64,000 nt of DNA. It comes from Paraburkholderia sp. CNPSo 3272. Lineage in GTDB: Bacteria > Pseudomonadota > Gammaproteobacteria > Burkholderiales > Burkholderiaceae. The DNA is taken from NCBI RefSeq assembly GCF_024206495.1, contig NZ_JAMBPQ010000008.1, positions 124,001-188,000 of the forward strand. Direction: 5' to 3'. A program made the translations under genes and the position numbers. The notes below the pieces were generated by a model, which ran no database searches, was not told where the DNA came from, and saw nothing but the letters and a program-made list of their open reading frames with translations. How positions within the stretch are numbered: position 1 is the first letter of the stretch; each line of letters opens with the position of its first letter. Shown here one piece after another: positions 56,003-64,000 of this stretch.

Positions 56003-56431
56003 ATGAAATTCAACGACACTGCGCCTGTATTGGCGCCCGAAAACGCGCCGCCGCTCTGGCTGGCGAGACTGGCAGAAAATGCAACGCTGGAAGCGACCGT
56101 CCTGAAGCGTCCGATAGACGGCCGCGCAGATATCCTCGCCGTTATCAGGCATGCCGTTTCTCTCTATGAATTCCAGCATCACAGTTACAAGGGAAAAATC
56201 GGCGATAGCCTCTACATGGAGTCCTACCGATCGCAGATCCAGGGAGAACCGATCGAAACCGTGGTCGTCGCGCATCTGAACCAGAATGGCGAAACGGATG
56301 CGGTCGTCATCAACCATCGGCCGCTCAAGGCAGCGCTGTTATTTTCGGCGCTGATGTGGGAGCGGGTAGACGAACGATTCCGCGACCACTATCTGAGCGG
56401 ACCGGAAGCAGCGGCCATGAAGACGATGTAG
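56003..56431 (+). CDS. Hypothetical protein (142 aa)
   Basis: A 142-residue soluble protein starting MKFNDTAPVLAPENAPPLWL. A helical segment (ADILAVIRHAVSLYEFQHHS) is followed by strands (ETVVVAHLNQNGETDAVVIN) and HRPLKAALLFSALMWERV. This order recalls a SnoaL/NTF2-like fold, but the match is loose. AAGGAACG upstream is a usable ribosome binding site. It lies 71 bases after the epoxide hydrolase and is probably co-transcribed. Function unknown. Confidence 0.75.
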   Translation: MKFNDTAPVLAPENAPPLWLARLAENATLEATVLKRPIDGRADILAVIRHAVSLYEFQHHSYKGKIGDSLYMESYRSQIQGEPIETVVVAHLNQNGETDAVVINHRPLKAALLFSALMWERVDERFRDHYLSGPEAAAMKTM

Positions 56432-56589
56432 GTCACGGGGCCGCCGGAGGTGCTCGCGCTGATCGAGCGCACGCGCGCCAGTGCGTGGTAACCTCCCGAC
56501 AGCCGGTCCGCCCCGCCATCCCCTGCCCGCCGCAACCCGCTTGCCCGGCGCGGCATCCTGCACGACCGGCAACGCATCAGGAACAGCAT

Positions 56590-57009
56590 ATGAACTCAGG
56601 CAAATCAACCAGGAGCGCCCCGCCAGGCAAGCGCGAACTCGAAGCGATGTCGGCGTTCCGGTACGACCTGCGCAAGTTTCTGCGGGCTTCCGAAGAGATC
56701 GCCAACGCCGCGGGCATCACGACGCTCCAGTACCAGTTGTTGCTGCACGTATGCGGCTTTCCCGACCGCCGCTGGGCGACCGTCGGCGAACTCGCGGAGC
56801 GGTTGCAGGCGGCGCCGAACGGCACCGCGGCGCTCGTCTCGCGCTGCGAGTCGGCCGGACTCGTGACGCGCAAACCCGATCCCGCCGACCGTCGCCAGGT
56901 GCAGGTCCATCTCACGCCCAAAGGCGAAATGTTCCTGCTCGAACTCGCGGCCGAGCACAAGGCGGTCTATGGCGCGTTCGGCTGGGTGTTCGACGAGGCC
57001 GCCAGCTAG
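56590..57009 (+). CDS. MarR family transcriptional regulator
   Basis: A 139-residue winged-helix protein. The dimer helix is RELEAMSAFRYDLRKFLRAS, the recognition region TVGELAERLQAAPNGTAALV, and the wing RKPDPADRRQVQVHLTPKGE, with the DR-R pattern common to MarR. CAGGAACAGC lies before the ATG. It closes the nitrilase-epoxide hydrolase cluster on the same strand. Whether it controls that cluster or a remote gene is unclear. Confidence 0.9.
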   Translation: MNSGKSTRSAPPGKRELEAMSAFRYDLRKFLRASEEIANAAGITTLQYQLLLHVCGFPDRRWATVGELAERLQAAPNGTAALVSRCESAGLVTRKPDPADRRQVQVHLTPKGEMFLLELAAEHKAVYGAFGWVFDEAAS

Positions 57010-57099
57010 CCCATCCCGGAGCCGGTCTGCTGGACTGGCGCGGTGGAAAGGGCTATTTATGTCACAATGTGCCTTAAATGCCATTCTCTGCGGCCACCC

Positions 57100-58407
57100 A
57101 TGCGATTTTTGAACATCATTGATCGGCGCACGATTGTGCGAAGCCATCGGCGCTGGCGCTATTTCGGCGTGTTCTGGGTCGGCGCCATCGCGACGGGCCT
57201 CGTCGCGGTCATGTACGCGCGGCTCGTCGACTTCGGCTTCGACGTCTTTGTGCAGATGACCGCGCATAACTGGTGGCTGCCGCTTGTCATCACGCCGGCG
57301 ATCGCCGCGTTCAGCGTCTGGGCCACGCGCCGCTGGTTTCCGGGTTCCGAGGGCAGCGGCATCCCGCAGGTCATCGCAACGCTGCACGACGTGCGCGAGT
57401 TCGGCCCGCGCCTGCTCACGCTGCGCATCCTGATCGGCAAGATCGCCCTGTCGTTCCTCGCGATCCTCGGCGGATTCACGATTGGCCGCGAAGGGCCGAC
57501 CATCCACGTGGGCGCCGCGCTGATGTACAGCCTGCGGCGCTTCTACCCGGCGCGGCTGCGCAGCATGTACGGCGTCGGCCTCGAATACAAGCTCGCGCTC
57601 GCGGGCGCCGCCGCGGGCCTTTCCGCCGCGTTCAATGCGCCGCTCGCGGGCGTGGTCTTCGCCATCGAGGAGCTCACGCGCAGCTTCGAGGCGAAAACCA
57701 GCGGCGTGATCATCACAGCCATCATCTTTGCGGGCGTCGTCTCACTCGCGCTGCAAGGCAATTATGTGTATTTCGGCACCATCGCCATCGGCGGCCATTT
57801 TCCCGATCTGCTCGCGGTCGCAGTCATTCTCGTCGGCGTGATCACCGGCCTCGCGGGCGGCGTGTTCTGCTGGCTGCTGCTCAACACCGAACGATGGATG
57901 CCCGCCCGCTTGTTCGCTCTTCGAAAAGAGCGGCCCGTCGCGTTCGGCGCGCTGTGCGGTTTGTTCATCGCCGTGATTGGCGTGGCGAGCGGCGGCCACC
58001 TGTTCGGCAGTGGCTATGCGGAGGCGCGCGGCATGCTCGAGGGCCATTCGCAGCTCGGCGTCGCCTATCCCGTGCTGAAAATGGCCTCGATGGTGGGCTC
58101 ATATCTGCCGGGTACGCCGGGCGGCCTCTTTGCGCCTTCGCTGGCGATCGGCGCCGGCATCGGCAATGCACTGCACATGGTGTTCGGGCAGATGCAGTTG
58201 CCCATGCTGATCGCGCTCGGCATGGTCGGCTATCTAGCCGCCGTCACACAGAGCCCTATCACGGCATTCGTCATCGTCATCGAAATGATCGACGGCCACG
58301 CGCTCGTGATTTCCTTGATGGCCACCGCGCTCGTGTCGAGCCAGGTCTCGAAGCTGTTTGCGCCGCCACTGTACGAAGCCTTGGCGCATCGCTATCTGAA
58401 GCATTGA
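57100..58407 (+). CDS. ClC family chloride channel/transporter
   Basis: A 435-residue inner-membrane ClC protein with about 18 half and full helices. The anion-binding signatures are GSGIP (residues 85-89), GREGP with the gating glutamate E131, and GGLFAPSLAIG near the C-terminus. A long cytoplasmic C-terminal CBS domain is absent, as in compact bacterial members. It moves chloride (possibly with proton exchange) or fluoride; the motifs favour chloride. The start MRFLNIIDRR is preferred, but ATGs at 57043 and 57067 are in frame and none has a strong ribosome binding site. Confidence 0.92.
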   Translation: MRFLNIIDRRTIVRSHRRWRYFGVFWVGAIATGLVAVMYARLVDFGFDVFVQMTAHNWWLPLVITPAIAAFSVWATRRWFPGSEGSGIPQVIATLHDVREFGPRLLTLRILIGKIALSFLAILGGFTIGREGPTIHVGAALMYSLRRFYPARLRSMYGVGLEYKLALAGAAAGLSAAFNAPLAGVVFAIEELTRSFEAKTSGVIITAIIFAGVVSLALQGNYVYFGTIAIGGHFPDLLAVAVILVGVITGLAGGVFCWLLLNTERWMPARLFALRKERPVAFGALCGLFIAVIGVASGGHLFGSGYAEARGMLEGHSQLGVAYPVLKMASMVGSYLPGTPGGLFAPSLAIGAGIGNALHMVFGQMQLPMLIALGMVGYLAAVTQSPITAFVIVIEMIDGHALVISLMATALVSSQVSKLFAPPLYEALAHRYLKH

Positions 58408-58770
58408 CGCGCGTTGAGATGTCTGTTCGTCAGAACGGACGTCGACAAAGCCCTCCCACCCATCGTTGCTCGCGCCATCCGCCCTCGCCTCCCCGGCAAC
58501 CGAAAGCGCACTTCACATCGTGAAATGCAGCTTGAACTCTCGACGCCGGCGCCATTCCGCTTTATGAAAACATGTTCTACAGCGCAAAAATTGTTCGCTA
58601 GCTCGTTGATAAATAACGAGTAAATAACTCATATGTCTTATATAAGACTTTGCTGCGACGCATCAGGAACCCCCTACAATTGAGTCATGCAGTTCGCTTC
58701 GACCTACGCAGCGGCACGCTGAAGCATTCATTCAATCGCGCTTTGCTCTTCGGAGACTCAGGAGATACAC
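58408..58770. other. Upstream region of isocitrate lyase
   Basis: About 360 bases with no supported gene. Bases 58590-58660 are AT-rich and contain the aceA promoter candidates (TTGATA near 58605) and the perfect palindrome GTCTTATATAAGAC at 58635-58648. The first half is ordinary GC-rich sequence. Confidence 0.5.
58635..58648. promoter_or_regulatory. 14-bp palindrome in the isocitrate lyase promoter
   Basis: GTCTTATATAAGAC is a perfect palindrome about 120 bases before the aceA start, inside the AT-rich promoter region. Its centre TATATA could be a -10 element, so a bound dimer would compete with RNA polymerase. The regulator is not encoded nearby. Confidence 0.6.
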
Positions 58771-60351
58771 ATGGCTCAATATCAAGACGACATCAAGGCA
58801 GTGGCTGGTTTGAAGGAGAAACAGGGCAGTGCCTGGAATGCCATCAATCCCGAATCTGCCGCGCGCATGCGGGCCCAGAACAAGTTCAAGACGGGCCTCG
58901 ACATCGCGAAGTACACGGCGAAGATCATGCGCGCCGACATGGCCGCTTACGATGCCGATCCGTCGAAGTACACGCAGTCGCTGGGCTGCTGGCACGGCTT
59001 CATTGGCCAGCAGAAGATGATCTCCATTAAGAAGCATTTCAACAGCACCGAGCGCCGCTACCTTTACCTGTCGGGCTGGATGGTGGCCGCGCTGCGCTCA
59101 GAATTCGGCCCGCTGCCGGACCAGTCGATGCACGAGAAGACCTCCGTCAGCGCGCTGATCCGCGAGCTGTACACCTTCCTGCGCCAGGCCGACGCCCGTG
59201 AACTGGGCGGCCTGTTCCGCCAGCTGGACGCCGCGGAAGGTGCTGCCAAGGCCGCCATCCAGGAGAAGATCGACAACCACGTCACTCACGTCGTGCCGAT
59301 CATCGCCGACATCGACGCGGGTTTCGGCAACGCGGAAGCCACCTACCTGCTGGCCAAGCAGTTCATCGAAGCCGGCGCATGCTGCATCCAGATCGAAAAC
59401 CAGGTGTCCGACGAGAAGCAGTGCGGCCACCAGGACGGCAAGGTCACCGTGCCGCACGAGGACTTCCTGGCCAAGGTCCGCGCCATCCGCTACGCCTTCC
59501 TGGAACTGGGCGTAGACGACGGCGTCATCGTGTGCCGTACCGACTCGCTGGGCGCCGGCCTGACCAAGCAGATCGCCGTGACCAGCACGCCGGGCGACCT
59601 GGGCGACCAATACAATTCCTTCCTCGATTGCGACGAAATTTCGGCCGACGCACTGGGCAACGGTGACGTCGTCATCAAGCGCGACGGCAAGCTGCTGCGT
59701 CCGAAGCGCTTGCCGAGCAACCTGTTCCAGTTCCGCGCGGGTACGGGCGAAGCACGCTGCGTCCTCGATTGCATCACCTCGCTGCAAAACGGTGCCGACC
59801 TGCTGTGGATCGAAACCGAAAAGCCGCATATCGCCCAGATCGCCGGCATGGTCAACGAGATTCGCAAGGTCATCCCGAACGCCAAGCTCGTGTACAACAA
59901 CAGCCCGTCGTTCAACTGGACGCTGAATTTCCGCCAGCAGGCGTACGACGCGATGAAGGCCGAAGGCAAGGATGTGTCGGCCTACGACCGCGCCCAACTG
60001 ATGAGCGTGGAGTACGACGAGACCGAACTGGCGAAGGCCGCCGACGAAAAAATCCGCACCTTCCAGGCCGACGCGTCGCGCGACGCCGGTATCTTCCATC
60101 ACCTGATCACGCTGCCGACGTACCACACCGCTGCACTGTCGACCGACAACCTGGCCCGCGAGTACTTCGGCGACCAGGGCATGCTCGGTTATGTGGCTGG
60201 CGTGCAGCGCAAGGAAATCCGTCAGGGCATCGCCTGCGTCAAGCATCAGAACATGTCCGGCTCGGATATCGGCGACGACCACAAGGAGTATTTCAGCGGC
60301 GAAGCAGCGCTGAAAGCGGCGGGTAAAGACAACACGATGAATCAGTTCTGA
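58771..60351 (+). CDS. aceA: Isocitrate lyase
   Basis: A 526-residue glyoxylate-shunt enzyme that splits isocitrate into glyoxylate and succinate, needed for growth on acetate, fatty acids and ethanol. The catalytic loop is DEKQCGHQDGKVTVP with C218, and Mg-binding segments ADIDAGFGNAEAT and IQIENQVSD precede it. Length and KQCGH form mark the longer ICL group found in Pseudomonas and Burkholderia. It is monocistronic: own promoter region with a palindrome, GGAGATACAC before the ATG, and a strong terminator after the stop. Codon use is highly biased, as in well-expressed genes. Confidence 0.97.
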   Translation: MAQYQDDIKAVAGLKEKQGSAWNAINPESAARMRAQNKFKTGLDIAKYTAKIMRADMAAYDADPSKYTQSLGCWHGFIGQQKMISIKKHFNSTERRYLYLSGWMVAALRSEFGPLPDQSMHEKTSVSALIRELYTFLRQADARELGGLFRQLDAAEGAAKAAIQEKIDNHVTHVVPIIADIDAGFGNAEATYLLAKQFIEAGACCIQIENQVSDEKQCGHQDGKVTVPHEDFLAKVRAIRYAFLELGVDDGVIVCRTDSLGAGLTKQIAVTSTPGDLGDQYNSFLDCDEISADALGNGDVVIKRDGKLLRPKRLPSNLFQFRAGTGEARCVLDCITSLQNGADLLWIETEKPHIAQIAGMVNEIRKVIPNAKLVYNNSPSFNWTLNFRQQAYDAMKAEGKDVSAYDRAQLMSVEYDETELAKAADEKIRTFQADASRDAGIFHHLITLPTYHTAALSTDNLAREYFGDQGMLGYVAGVQRKEIRQGIACVKHQNMSGSDIGDDHKEYFSGEAALKAAGKDNTMNQF

Positions 60352-60370
60352 TACTCGTCAGCCCCAAGGC

Positions 60371-60404
60371 AAAACGCCAACCCATATGGGTTGGCGTTTT
60401 TTTT
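60371..60404 (+). terminator. Rho-independent terminator of aceA
   Basis: AACGCCAACCC pairs with GGGTTGGCGTT around an ATAT loop, an 11-bp stem (13 counting flanking A-T pairs), followed by a run of eight T. It lies 20 bases after the aceA stop. This is the clearest intrinsic terminator in the window. Confidence 0.95.
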
Positions 60405-60490
60405 CATCCGTCGCGATAGCTCGCCCGGACCCCGCCGCAGGAACGGCGAATGCGGCTCCGGAGGGGGTTCAACTACCGGAGCGCACAATC

Positions 60491-60709
60491 ATGTCCCATC
60501 GACTGAAAACAGGCGATCGCGTCACGTGGAACACCGCCGAAGGCATGACGACAGGCACGGTCGTCCGCCGGATCATCAGGGATACGGAACTGGAAGGCCA
60601 CACTGTCGCCGCGTCGAAGGACGACCCATATTACGAGGTCGAAAGCGAAAAAGACGGTCAGCACGCGGTGCAACCCGCTGATGGACTCGAAAAGGTGCAC
60701 AAGCACTGA
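60491..60709 (+). CDS. DUF2945 (hypervirulence-associated TUDOR-like) protein
   Basis: A 72-residue protein: MSHRLKTGDRVTWNTAEGMT, then TGTVVRRIIRDTELEGHTVA and DPYYEVESEKDGQHAVQPAD. This is the full DUF2945 family domain, a small SH3/TUDOR-like barrel. Members are soluble and widespread; the function is unknown. GGAG eight bases before the ATG defines the start, rejecting a longer frame. It follows the aceA terminator and has its own promoter. Confidence 0.9.
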   Translation: MSHRLKTGDRVTWNTAEGMTTGTVVRRIIRDTELEGHTVAASKDDPYYEVESEKDGQHAVQPADGLEKVHKH

Positions 60710-60925
60710 CCTGCCCGGGGGCACAGTCGAGATTCATCGGCCGGGAGCCCGACCTCTTTGAGGGACAGGCTCGCTGCTCCCTGTACAACTCGAAACGTTC
60801 TGTGCACGATGAGCCGGTAAACTTTCCGTGCGGCCAAGCCGATGGCTTGCACAAACGCACCGGTGTTACCCTCATAACCCTTTCCCCGGCACGCGGCCGC
60901 CGGGGAATATGACCTGGAACGTATC

Positions 60926-61396
60926 GTGGACGACCGATTCGACCGACGCGAACTGTTGCTGCACCTTGGAGATGTTCTCGAAGCGATGCGCAACGTCGGC
61001 GCGACTCAACCCTTTTCGCCCGTTGCGCATCTTGCGTCGCGCGAGCCTTCCTTGCAGGCGTTGCCCTTTCTGCAGCACATGTCGCCTCGTATGGGTGCGA
61101 GAGAGTTTCTTGAACGGGCCGCAAGCGCCTACGCGAGCTGGCCCAGGGCGCTTCTCGAGACCGAACTCAATCGCATCGGGCTGGCCTCGACGGTGCAGCG
61201 CGAACTCTTCCCGGACGATCCGCAAGGTTGGGCATCGTACGCCGCCTATGTCAGGCAGAAGGTCAGCTGGTTCGGACTCGAACTCGACGACACGGTCCAC
61301 GCCTCGACACGGGAGAACGATCGTGACGACGAGAACGGCGGAACGTCACAGTCACCTGCGGCGAGGACGGGCTGGCCATGGAAGCCGATCGAGTAA
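60926..61396 (+). CDS. Hypothetical protein (156 aa, GTG start)
   Basis: A 156-residue, mostly helical, soluble protein starting at a GTG with TGGAA upstream. The sequence begins MDDRFDRRELLLHLGDVLEA and contains REFLERAASAYASWPRALLE, then a Trp-containing SYAAYVRQKVSWFGLELDDT. The C-terminal 35 residues are polar and probably disordered. Composition looks genuine. No family recognised; it may be specific to Burkholderiaceae. Confidence 0.55.
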   Translation: MDDRFDRRELLLHLGDVLEAMRNVGATQPFSPVAHLASREPSLQALPFLQHMSPRMGAREFLERAASAYASWPRALLETELNRIGLASTVQRELFPDDPQGWASYAAYVRQKVSWFGLELDDTVHASTRENDRDDENGGTSQSPAARTGWPWKPIE

Positions 61397-61460
61397 GCTA
61401 CGCGCCGCCGCTTCGCCAATGATCTTGCGCGCACGATCGCGCCACTTTGAGGAGTCGTCC

Positions 61461-61868
61461 ATGCCGCTCGCTACCGCTACTGCCAGCCTCGCCGCCGACG
61501 CGCCCAACTACGTCGTCGCCATCGAAGCTGGCCGCCACCCTCTGACGGGCGACGAAGGCCCGCACGAAGGCGGCGAGGATCGCAGCCCCGCGCCATTCGC
61601 GTTCGTGCTGTCGGGGCTTGCCGCGTGCACGGCCGCCACGCTGCGCATGTACATGCAGCGCAAGACCTGGCCAGCCGCCGCGATCGCCGTCGAGGTCAGC
61701 CTGCATGCGGATCACGACGGGACTCAGTACATCCGGCGCGGCGTCGCAGTCGGCGGACCGCTTGAAGAAGCGCAGCGCGCGCGCCTTGCCGAAATTTGCG
61801 AAAAGACGCCTGTCACGCTCTTCATCAAGCGCGGCACGCGCATCGACACGACGTTGCGCATTGGATGA
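61461..61868 (+). CDS. OsmC family protein
   Basis: A 135-residue OsmC-like protein. The first strand set (APNYVVAIEAGRHPLTGDEG) is followed by PAPFAFVLSGLAACTAATLR, which holds the resolving cysteine, the arginine-containing TLRMYMQRKTW and the C-terminal segment EICEKTPVTLFIKRG, which holds the second cysteine. These two Cys are the peroxidase pair in OsmC/Ohr relatives. It is cytoplasmic and probably a dimer. GAGGAG before the ATG sets the start, excluding a long upstream frame. The last codon overlaps the GNAT gene by four bases (ATGA). Confidence 0.92.
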   Translation: MPLATATASLAADAPNYVVAIEAGRHPLTGDEGPHEGGEDRSPAPFAFVLSGLAACTAATLRMYMQRKTWPAAAIAVEVSLHADHDGTQYIRRGVAVGGPLEEAQRARLAEICEKTPVTLFIKRGTRIDTTLRIG

Positions 61869-62719
61869 ACGTCATGGATCAAACCGGCGACTTCATCGTA
61901 CGCACCATGTCGGCCGACGAGGTGGCCCTGTCGGTCCAATGGGCGGCTGCAGAGGGCTGGAACCCCGGGTGGCACGACCCCCGCTGTTTCAGGGAAGCGG
62001 ACCCGGACGGTTTCTTCGTCGGCGTCTGGCGCGGCGAGCCGGTCGCGTGCCTCTGCGCCGTCGCCTACGACGACAGCCTTGGCTTCATCGGTCTCTACAT
62101 CGTGAAACCCGGATTTCGCGGCAAGGGCTTTGGCTCGCGGGTCTGGCAGCACGGCATGCGTTACCTGGGAGACCGTAACATCGGTCTCGATGGCGTCGTC
62201 GCCCAACAGGCGAACTACGGGAAGTCCGGGTTCCGGCTCGCGTACCGCAACATTCGCTATCAGGGGCACGTGAGCGGCATCGGGTGCGCGTGCGTGGCGC
62301 CAGCCGCGGACGTGCCGATGGAGCATTTGCTTGCCTACGATCGCACCTGTTTTCCCGCGGCGCGCGAGCGTTTCCTCCGCGCCTGGATCGCGCAGCCGGA
62401 TGCCGTTGCGCTCGCTACCGTCGACGCGGGCCGTGTCGCCGGATACGGCGTCGTGCGCCGCTGCGAGGCGGGCTGCAAGATCGGCCCGCTCTTCGCCAAC
62501 GATGCGGACGTTGCCACGGGCCTCTTTCGCGCGCTGGCGGCGAGCATGCACGGCGAAGTCATCGTGCTCGACGTGCCGGAAACGAACCCTGCGGCCGTCG
62601 CGCTGGCAGAGCGGCACGGTATGACGAGCGTGTTCGAAACCGCCCGCATGTACACGAAAACCGCGCCCGCAATTGCGATCGATCGCGTGTTCGGGGTGAC
62701 GTCGTTCGAGCTGGGTTGA
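61865..62719 (+). CDS. GNAT N-acetyltransferase (two-domain)
   Basis: A 284-residue protein. The N-terminal GNAT domain has the acetyl-CoA motif IVKPGFRGKGFGSRVWQHG (Q/RxxGxG/A form) near residues 76-94. A second GNAT-like domain (DUF1248 type) follows after about residue 150: VDAGRVAGYGVVRRCEAGCK, IGPLFANDADVATGLF, and LAERHGMTSVFETARMYTK. The acceptor is unknown. Its ATG overlaps the OsmC stop (ATGA), so translation is coupled and the two genes are functionally linked. Confidence 0.9.
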   Translation: MNVMDQTGDFIVRTMSADEVALSVQWAAAEGWNPGWHDPRCFREADPDGFFVGVWRGEPVACLCAVAYDDSLGFIGLYIVKPGFRGKGFGSRVWQHGMRYLGDRNIGLDGVVAQQANYGKSGFRLAYRNIRYQGHVSGIGCACVAPAADVPMEHLLAYDRTCFPAARERFLRAWIAQPDAVALATVDAGRVAGYGVVRRCEAGCKIGPLFANDADVATGLFRALAASMHGEVIVLDVPETNPAAVALAERHGMTSVFETARMYTKTAPAIAIDRVFGVTSFELG

Positions 62720-62734
62720 TCGCTGTTGATCGCG

Positions 62735-63880
62735 CTAAAGCTGGAGCCGCTGAACATAGCCGGTGAGTTCGAGATAGCCGCGTCCTAGCGGTTTTCCTGC
62801 GGGTTTCGCGGCGGTGTTTGCGGTGCCTGTGCTCGCCGCGTCCGCGGGAAACGCCGTCACCGCGCCCTCCCAGTACACCGCGCCGGTGGTCGCGCGGCTG
62901 TCGAACTCCTGGTCGTCCATGAGCGGCACCAGCGTCAGATGCATATTCTGCGCGTCGACACGCATCGCCACCGGATACTGTGCGCCGGTATGCGGCGAAC
63001 GCCACTGGCGCAGCGGCGTGAAGCGAATGCTGTCGGGTGCCAGCGTATGTGTGCTGCCATCGGCGGCGCGCAGCGTGCCGCCTGCCCAGAACTTGCGGCC
63101 GGCCTTGTCGCGAATCTGCAAGGCCATCAGCGCGCCGCCGTCATCGAAGTTGATGCCGATCCAGTCCCAGCCGACCGCATCCTGGGCGAGCGGCGCCGAC
63201 GACCATTCGTGATCGAGCCACGCCTGCCCTCGCACGTGCGCGGCGTTCCTGTCCGAATCATCACCGCGTTTGAGCACACCGTCGACTTGCAGCCACGGTA
63301 CGCTGTAGTAGTAGCTCGCTTCGTCCGGCAGCGGACCTTTGCGGCTATACCCGCCTGCGCCGTTGACGAGCATCGGCTGCGTCGGCGCCAACGTGAAGGC
63401 GAACGCAAAGCCGGGCGTGACGACGCTCAGGCGGTAGCGGCCGTCCGCGTTGCGCTCGAGCGACCAGTCTTCGATATGTACCGCCGTGTCCGTCTCGCTC
63501 GCATCGGCGAGACCGAAGCCGCGGCGTGCAATGCGCTGGTCGTGCTGCAGGCTGCCCGCATGCGGATCGCTGAGTGCCACATTGGCAAACAGCAGTTGAG
63601 TCGGTGCGAAGCGGCTCGGATTCGCGTCGTCGAGCGCGGGGCGCGTGCGGAAGAACGTCGCTTCGAAGCCCAGCGATGCGTCGGCAGCCGCGTTGGCGTC
63701 CGTTTGCAGCCAGCCGGTCACGTACCACCATTCGGTGCGATAGCTCGAATGCGCGCCATAGTCGCGCGGGAACACGAGCGGCTGTCCGCTCATCACCGCC
63801 GGATAGTCCGGCATGCGCGCCCACGCAGCGCCTGGCAACAGCGCGGCTAGCGGCGACAAGAGGAACGTGCGCCGTCTCAT
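62735..63880 (-). CDS. AttH/CrtC-like lipocalin-type exported protein
   Basis: A 381-residue exported protein. The signal peptide MRRRTFLLSPLAALLPGAAW is followed by the AttH/CrtC family core: SYRTEWWYVTGWLQTDA is the hallmark, then LGFEATFFRTRP and WLDHEWSSAPLAQDAVGWDW, where two lipocalin-like barrels meet. Family members include hydroxyneurosporene synthase-like enzymes and AttH; the biochemical role is unsettled. It starts four bases after the stop of an FtsX-type permease, so it is co-transcribed with an ABC exporter that may handle lipids or lipoproteins, a link seen in many proteobacteria. Confidence 0.9.
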   Translation of the reverse strand: MRRRTFLLSPLAALLPGAAWARMPDYPAVMSGQPLVFPRDYGAHSSYRTEWWYVTGWLQTDANAAADASLGFEATFFRTRPALDDANPSRFAPTQLLFANVALSDPHAGSLQHDQRIARRGFGLADASETDTAVHIEDWSLERNADGRYRLSVVTPGFAFAFTLAPTQPMLVNGAGGYSRKGPLPDEASYYYSVPWLQVDGVLKRGDDSDRNAAHVRGQAWLDHEWSSAPLAQDAVGWDWIGINFDDGGALMALQIRDKAGRKFWAGGTLRAADGSTHTLAPDSIRFTPLRQWRSPHTGAQYPVAMRVDAQNMHLTLVPLMDDQEFDSRATTGAVYWEGAVTAFPADAASTGTANTAAKPAGKPLGRGYLELTGYVQRLQL

Positions 63881-63884
63881 CGCG

Positions 63885-64000
63885 TCACCAGTCGTCGCGC
63901 ACGGCGCGCACCGCATTCACCGACATCGCGGCGCGCGAACTCACGAGCGCCGTGAGCGCGGCGGCCACGACGACCGCCGAAGCCAGCGCGGCCAGCAGCC
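63885..64000 (-). CDS. FtsX-like ABC transporter permease, C-terminal end only
   Basis: The final 37 residues of a gene that begins outside the window. They read as one transmembrane helix (LLAALASAVVVAAALTALV) followed by SSRAAMSVNAVRAVRDDW and stop. Ending on a hydrophobic last helix and then xNAVRAVRDDW is characteristic of MacB/LolC-type FtsX permeases. It is directly followed by the AttH-like gene, four bases away. Confidence 0.85.
   Translation of the reverse strand, partial: LLAALASAVVVAAALTALVSSRAAMSVNAVRAVRDDW

Overview
The window is high-GC chromosomal DNA from a Burkholderiaceae betaproteobacterium, most likely Paraburkholderia or Caballeronia. This rests on strong Shine-Dalgarno sites, a DUF4148 protein, the ~530-residue type of isocitrate lyase, many one-component regulators (TetR, IclR, MarR x2, AraC/GlxA, DauR-like) and the general style of an accessory metabolic region. 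I see no rRNA, complete tRNA, CRISPR array, insertion sequence or phage. The window starts inside one gene and ends inside an FtsX-type permease.

Layout. 0-7 kb: small proteins, then a tripartite RND efflux pump read leftwards with the outer-membrane lipoprotein gene first. 7-10.7 kb: a patchy region of small hypothetical genes, long non-coding stretches and an AT-richer methyltransferase. 10.8-12.9 kb: a TetR repressor divergent from an SDR dehydrogenase and an NADP-binding reductase, with two identical palindromic operators between them. 13.1-23.1 kb: a guanidine-degradation operon (ABC importer, two carboxyguanidine deiminase subunits, a biotin-dependent carboxylase and allophanate hydrolase) behind a guanidine-I (ykkC) riboswitch and a sigma-54-type promoter. 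23.3-27 kb: fatty-acid-type genes (enoyl-CoA hydratase with an unusual C-terminal module, NTF2-like protein, 2,4-dienoyl-CoA reductase) behind twin palindromes. 27-33.5 kb: a secreted beta-propeller protein, a DUF1223 protein and two c-di-GMP signalling proteins. 33.5-36 kb: an incomplete amino-acid ABC importer with an IclR regulator. 37.2-41.2 kb: a dauBAR-like D-arginine/D-basic amino-acid locus in two divergent arms. 41.2-46.7 kb: an SLC13-type permease, then a lactate-permease-family gene, a tiny membrane protein and a gamma-glutamyltransferase homologue. 47-51.5 kb: small proteins, a membrane GGDEF protein, an AraC/GlxA regulator divergent from a tautomerase, and DUF4148. 51.9-57 kb: a MarR-nitrilase-NmrA-epoxide hydrolase-small protein-MarR cluster with palindromes in front of two genes. 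57-64 kb: a ClC channel, isocitrate lyase with a clear terminator, a DUF2945 protein, OsmC, GNAT, an AttH-like lipocalin and the end of an FtsX-type permease.

How the genes work together. The best-resolved system is nitrogen scavenging from guanidine. Guanidinium is sensed by the leader RNA, imported by the ABC system, carboxylated, deiminated to allophanate and hydrolysed to ammonia and CO2; the sigma-54 promoter would tie it to nitrogen limitation. The dau-like locus adds D-arginine/D-lysine use, and other loci are built for aliphatic nitriles or epoxides, acyl-CoA compounds and acetate (glyoxylate shunt). Functions are read from protein motifs and known families; no database search was run.
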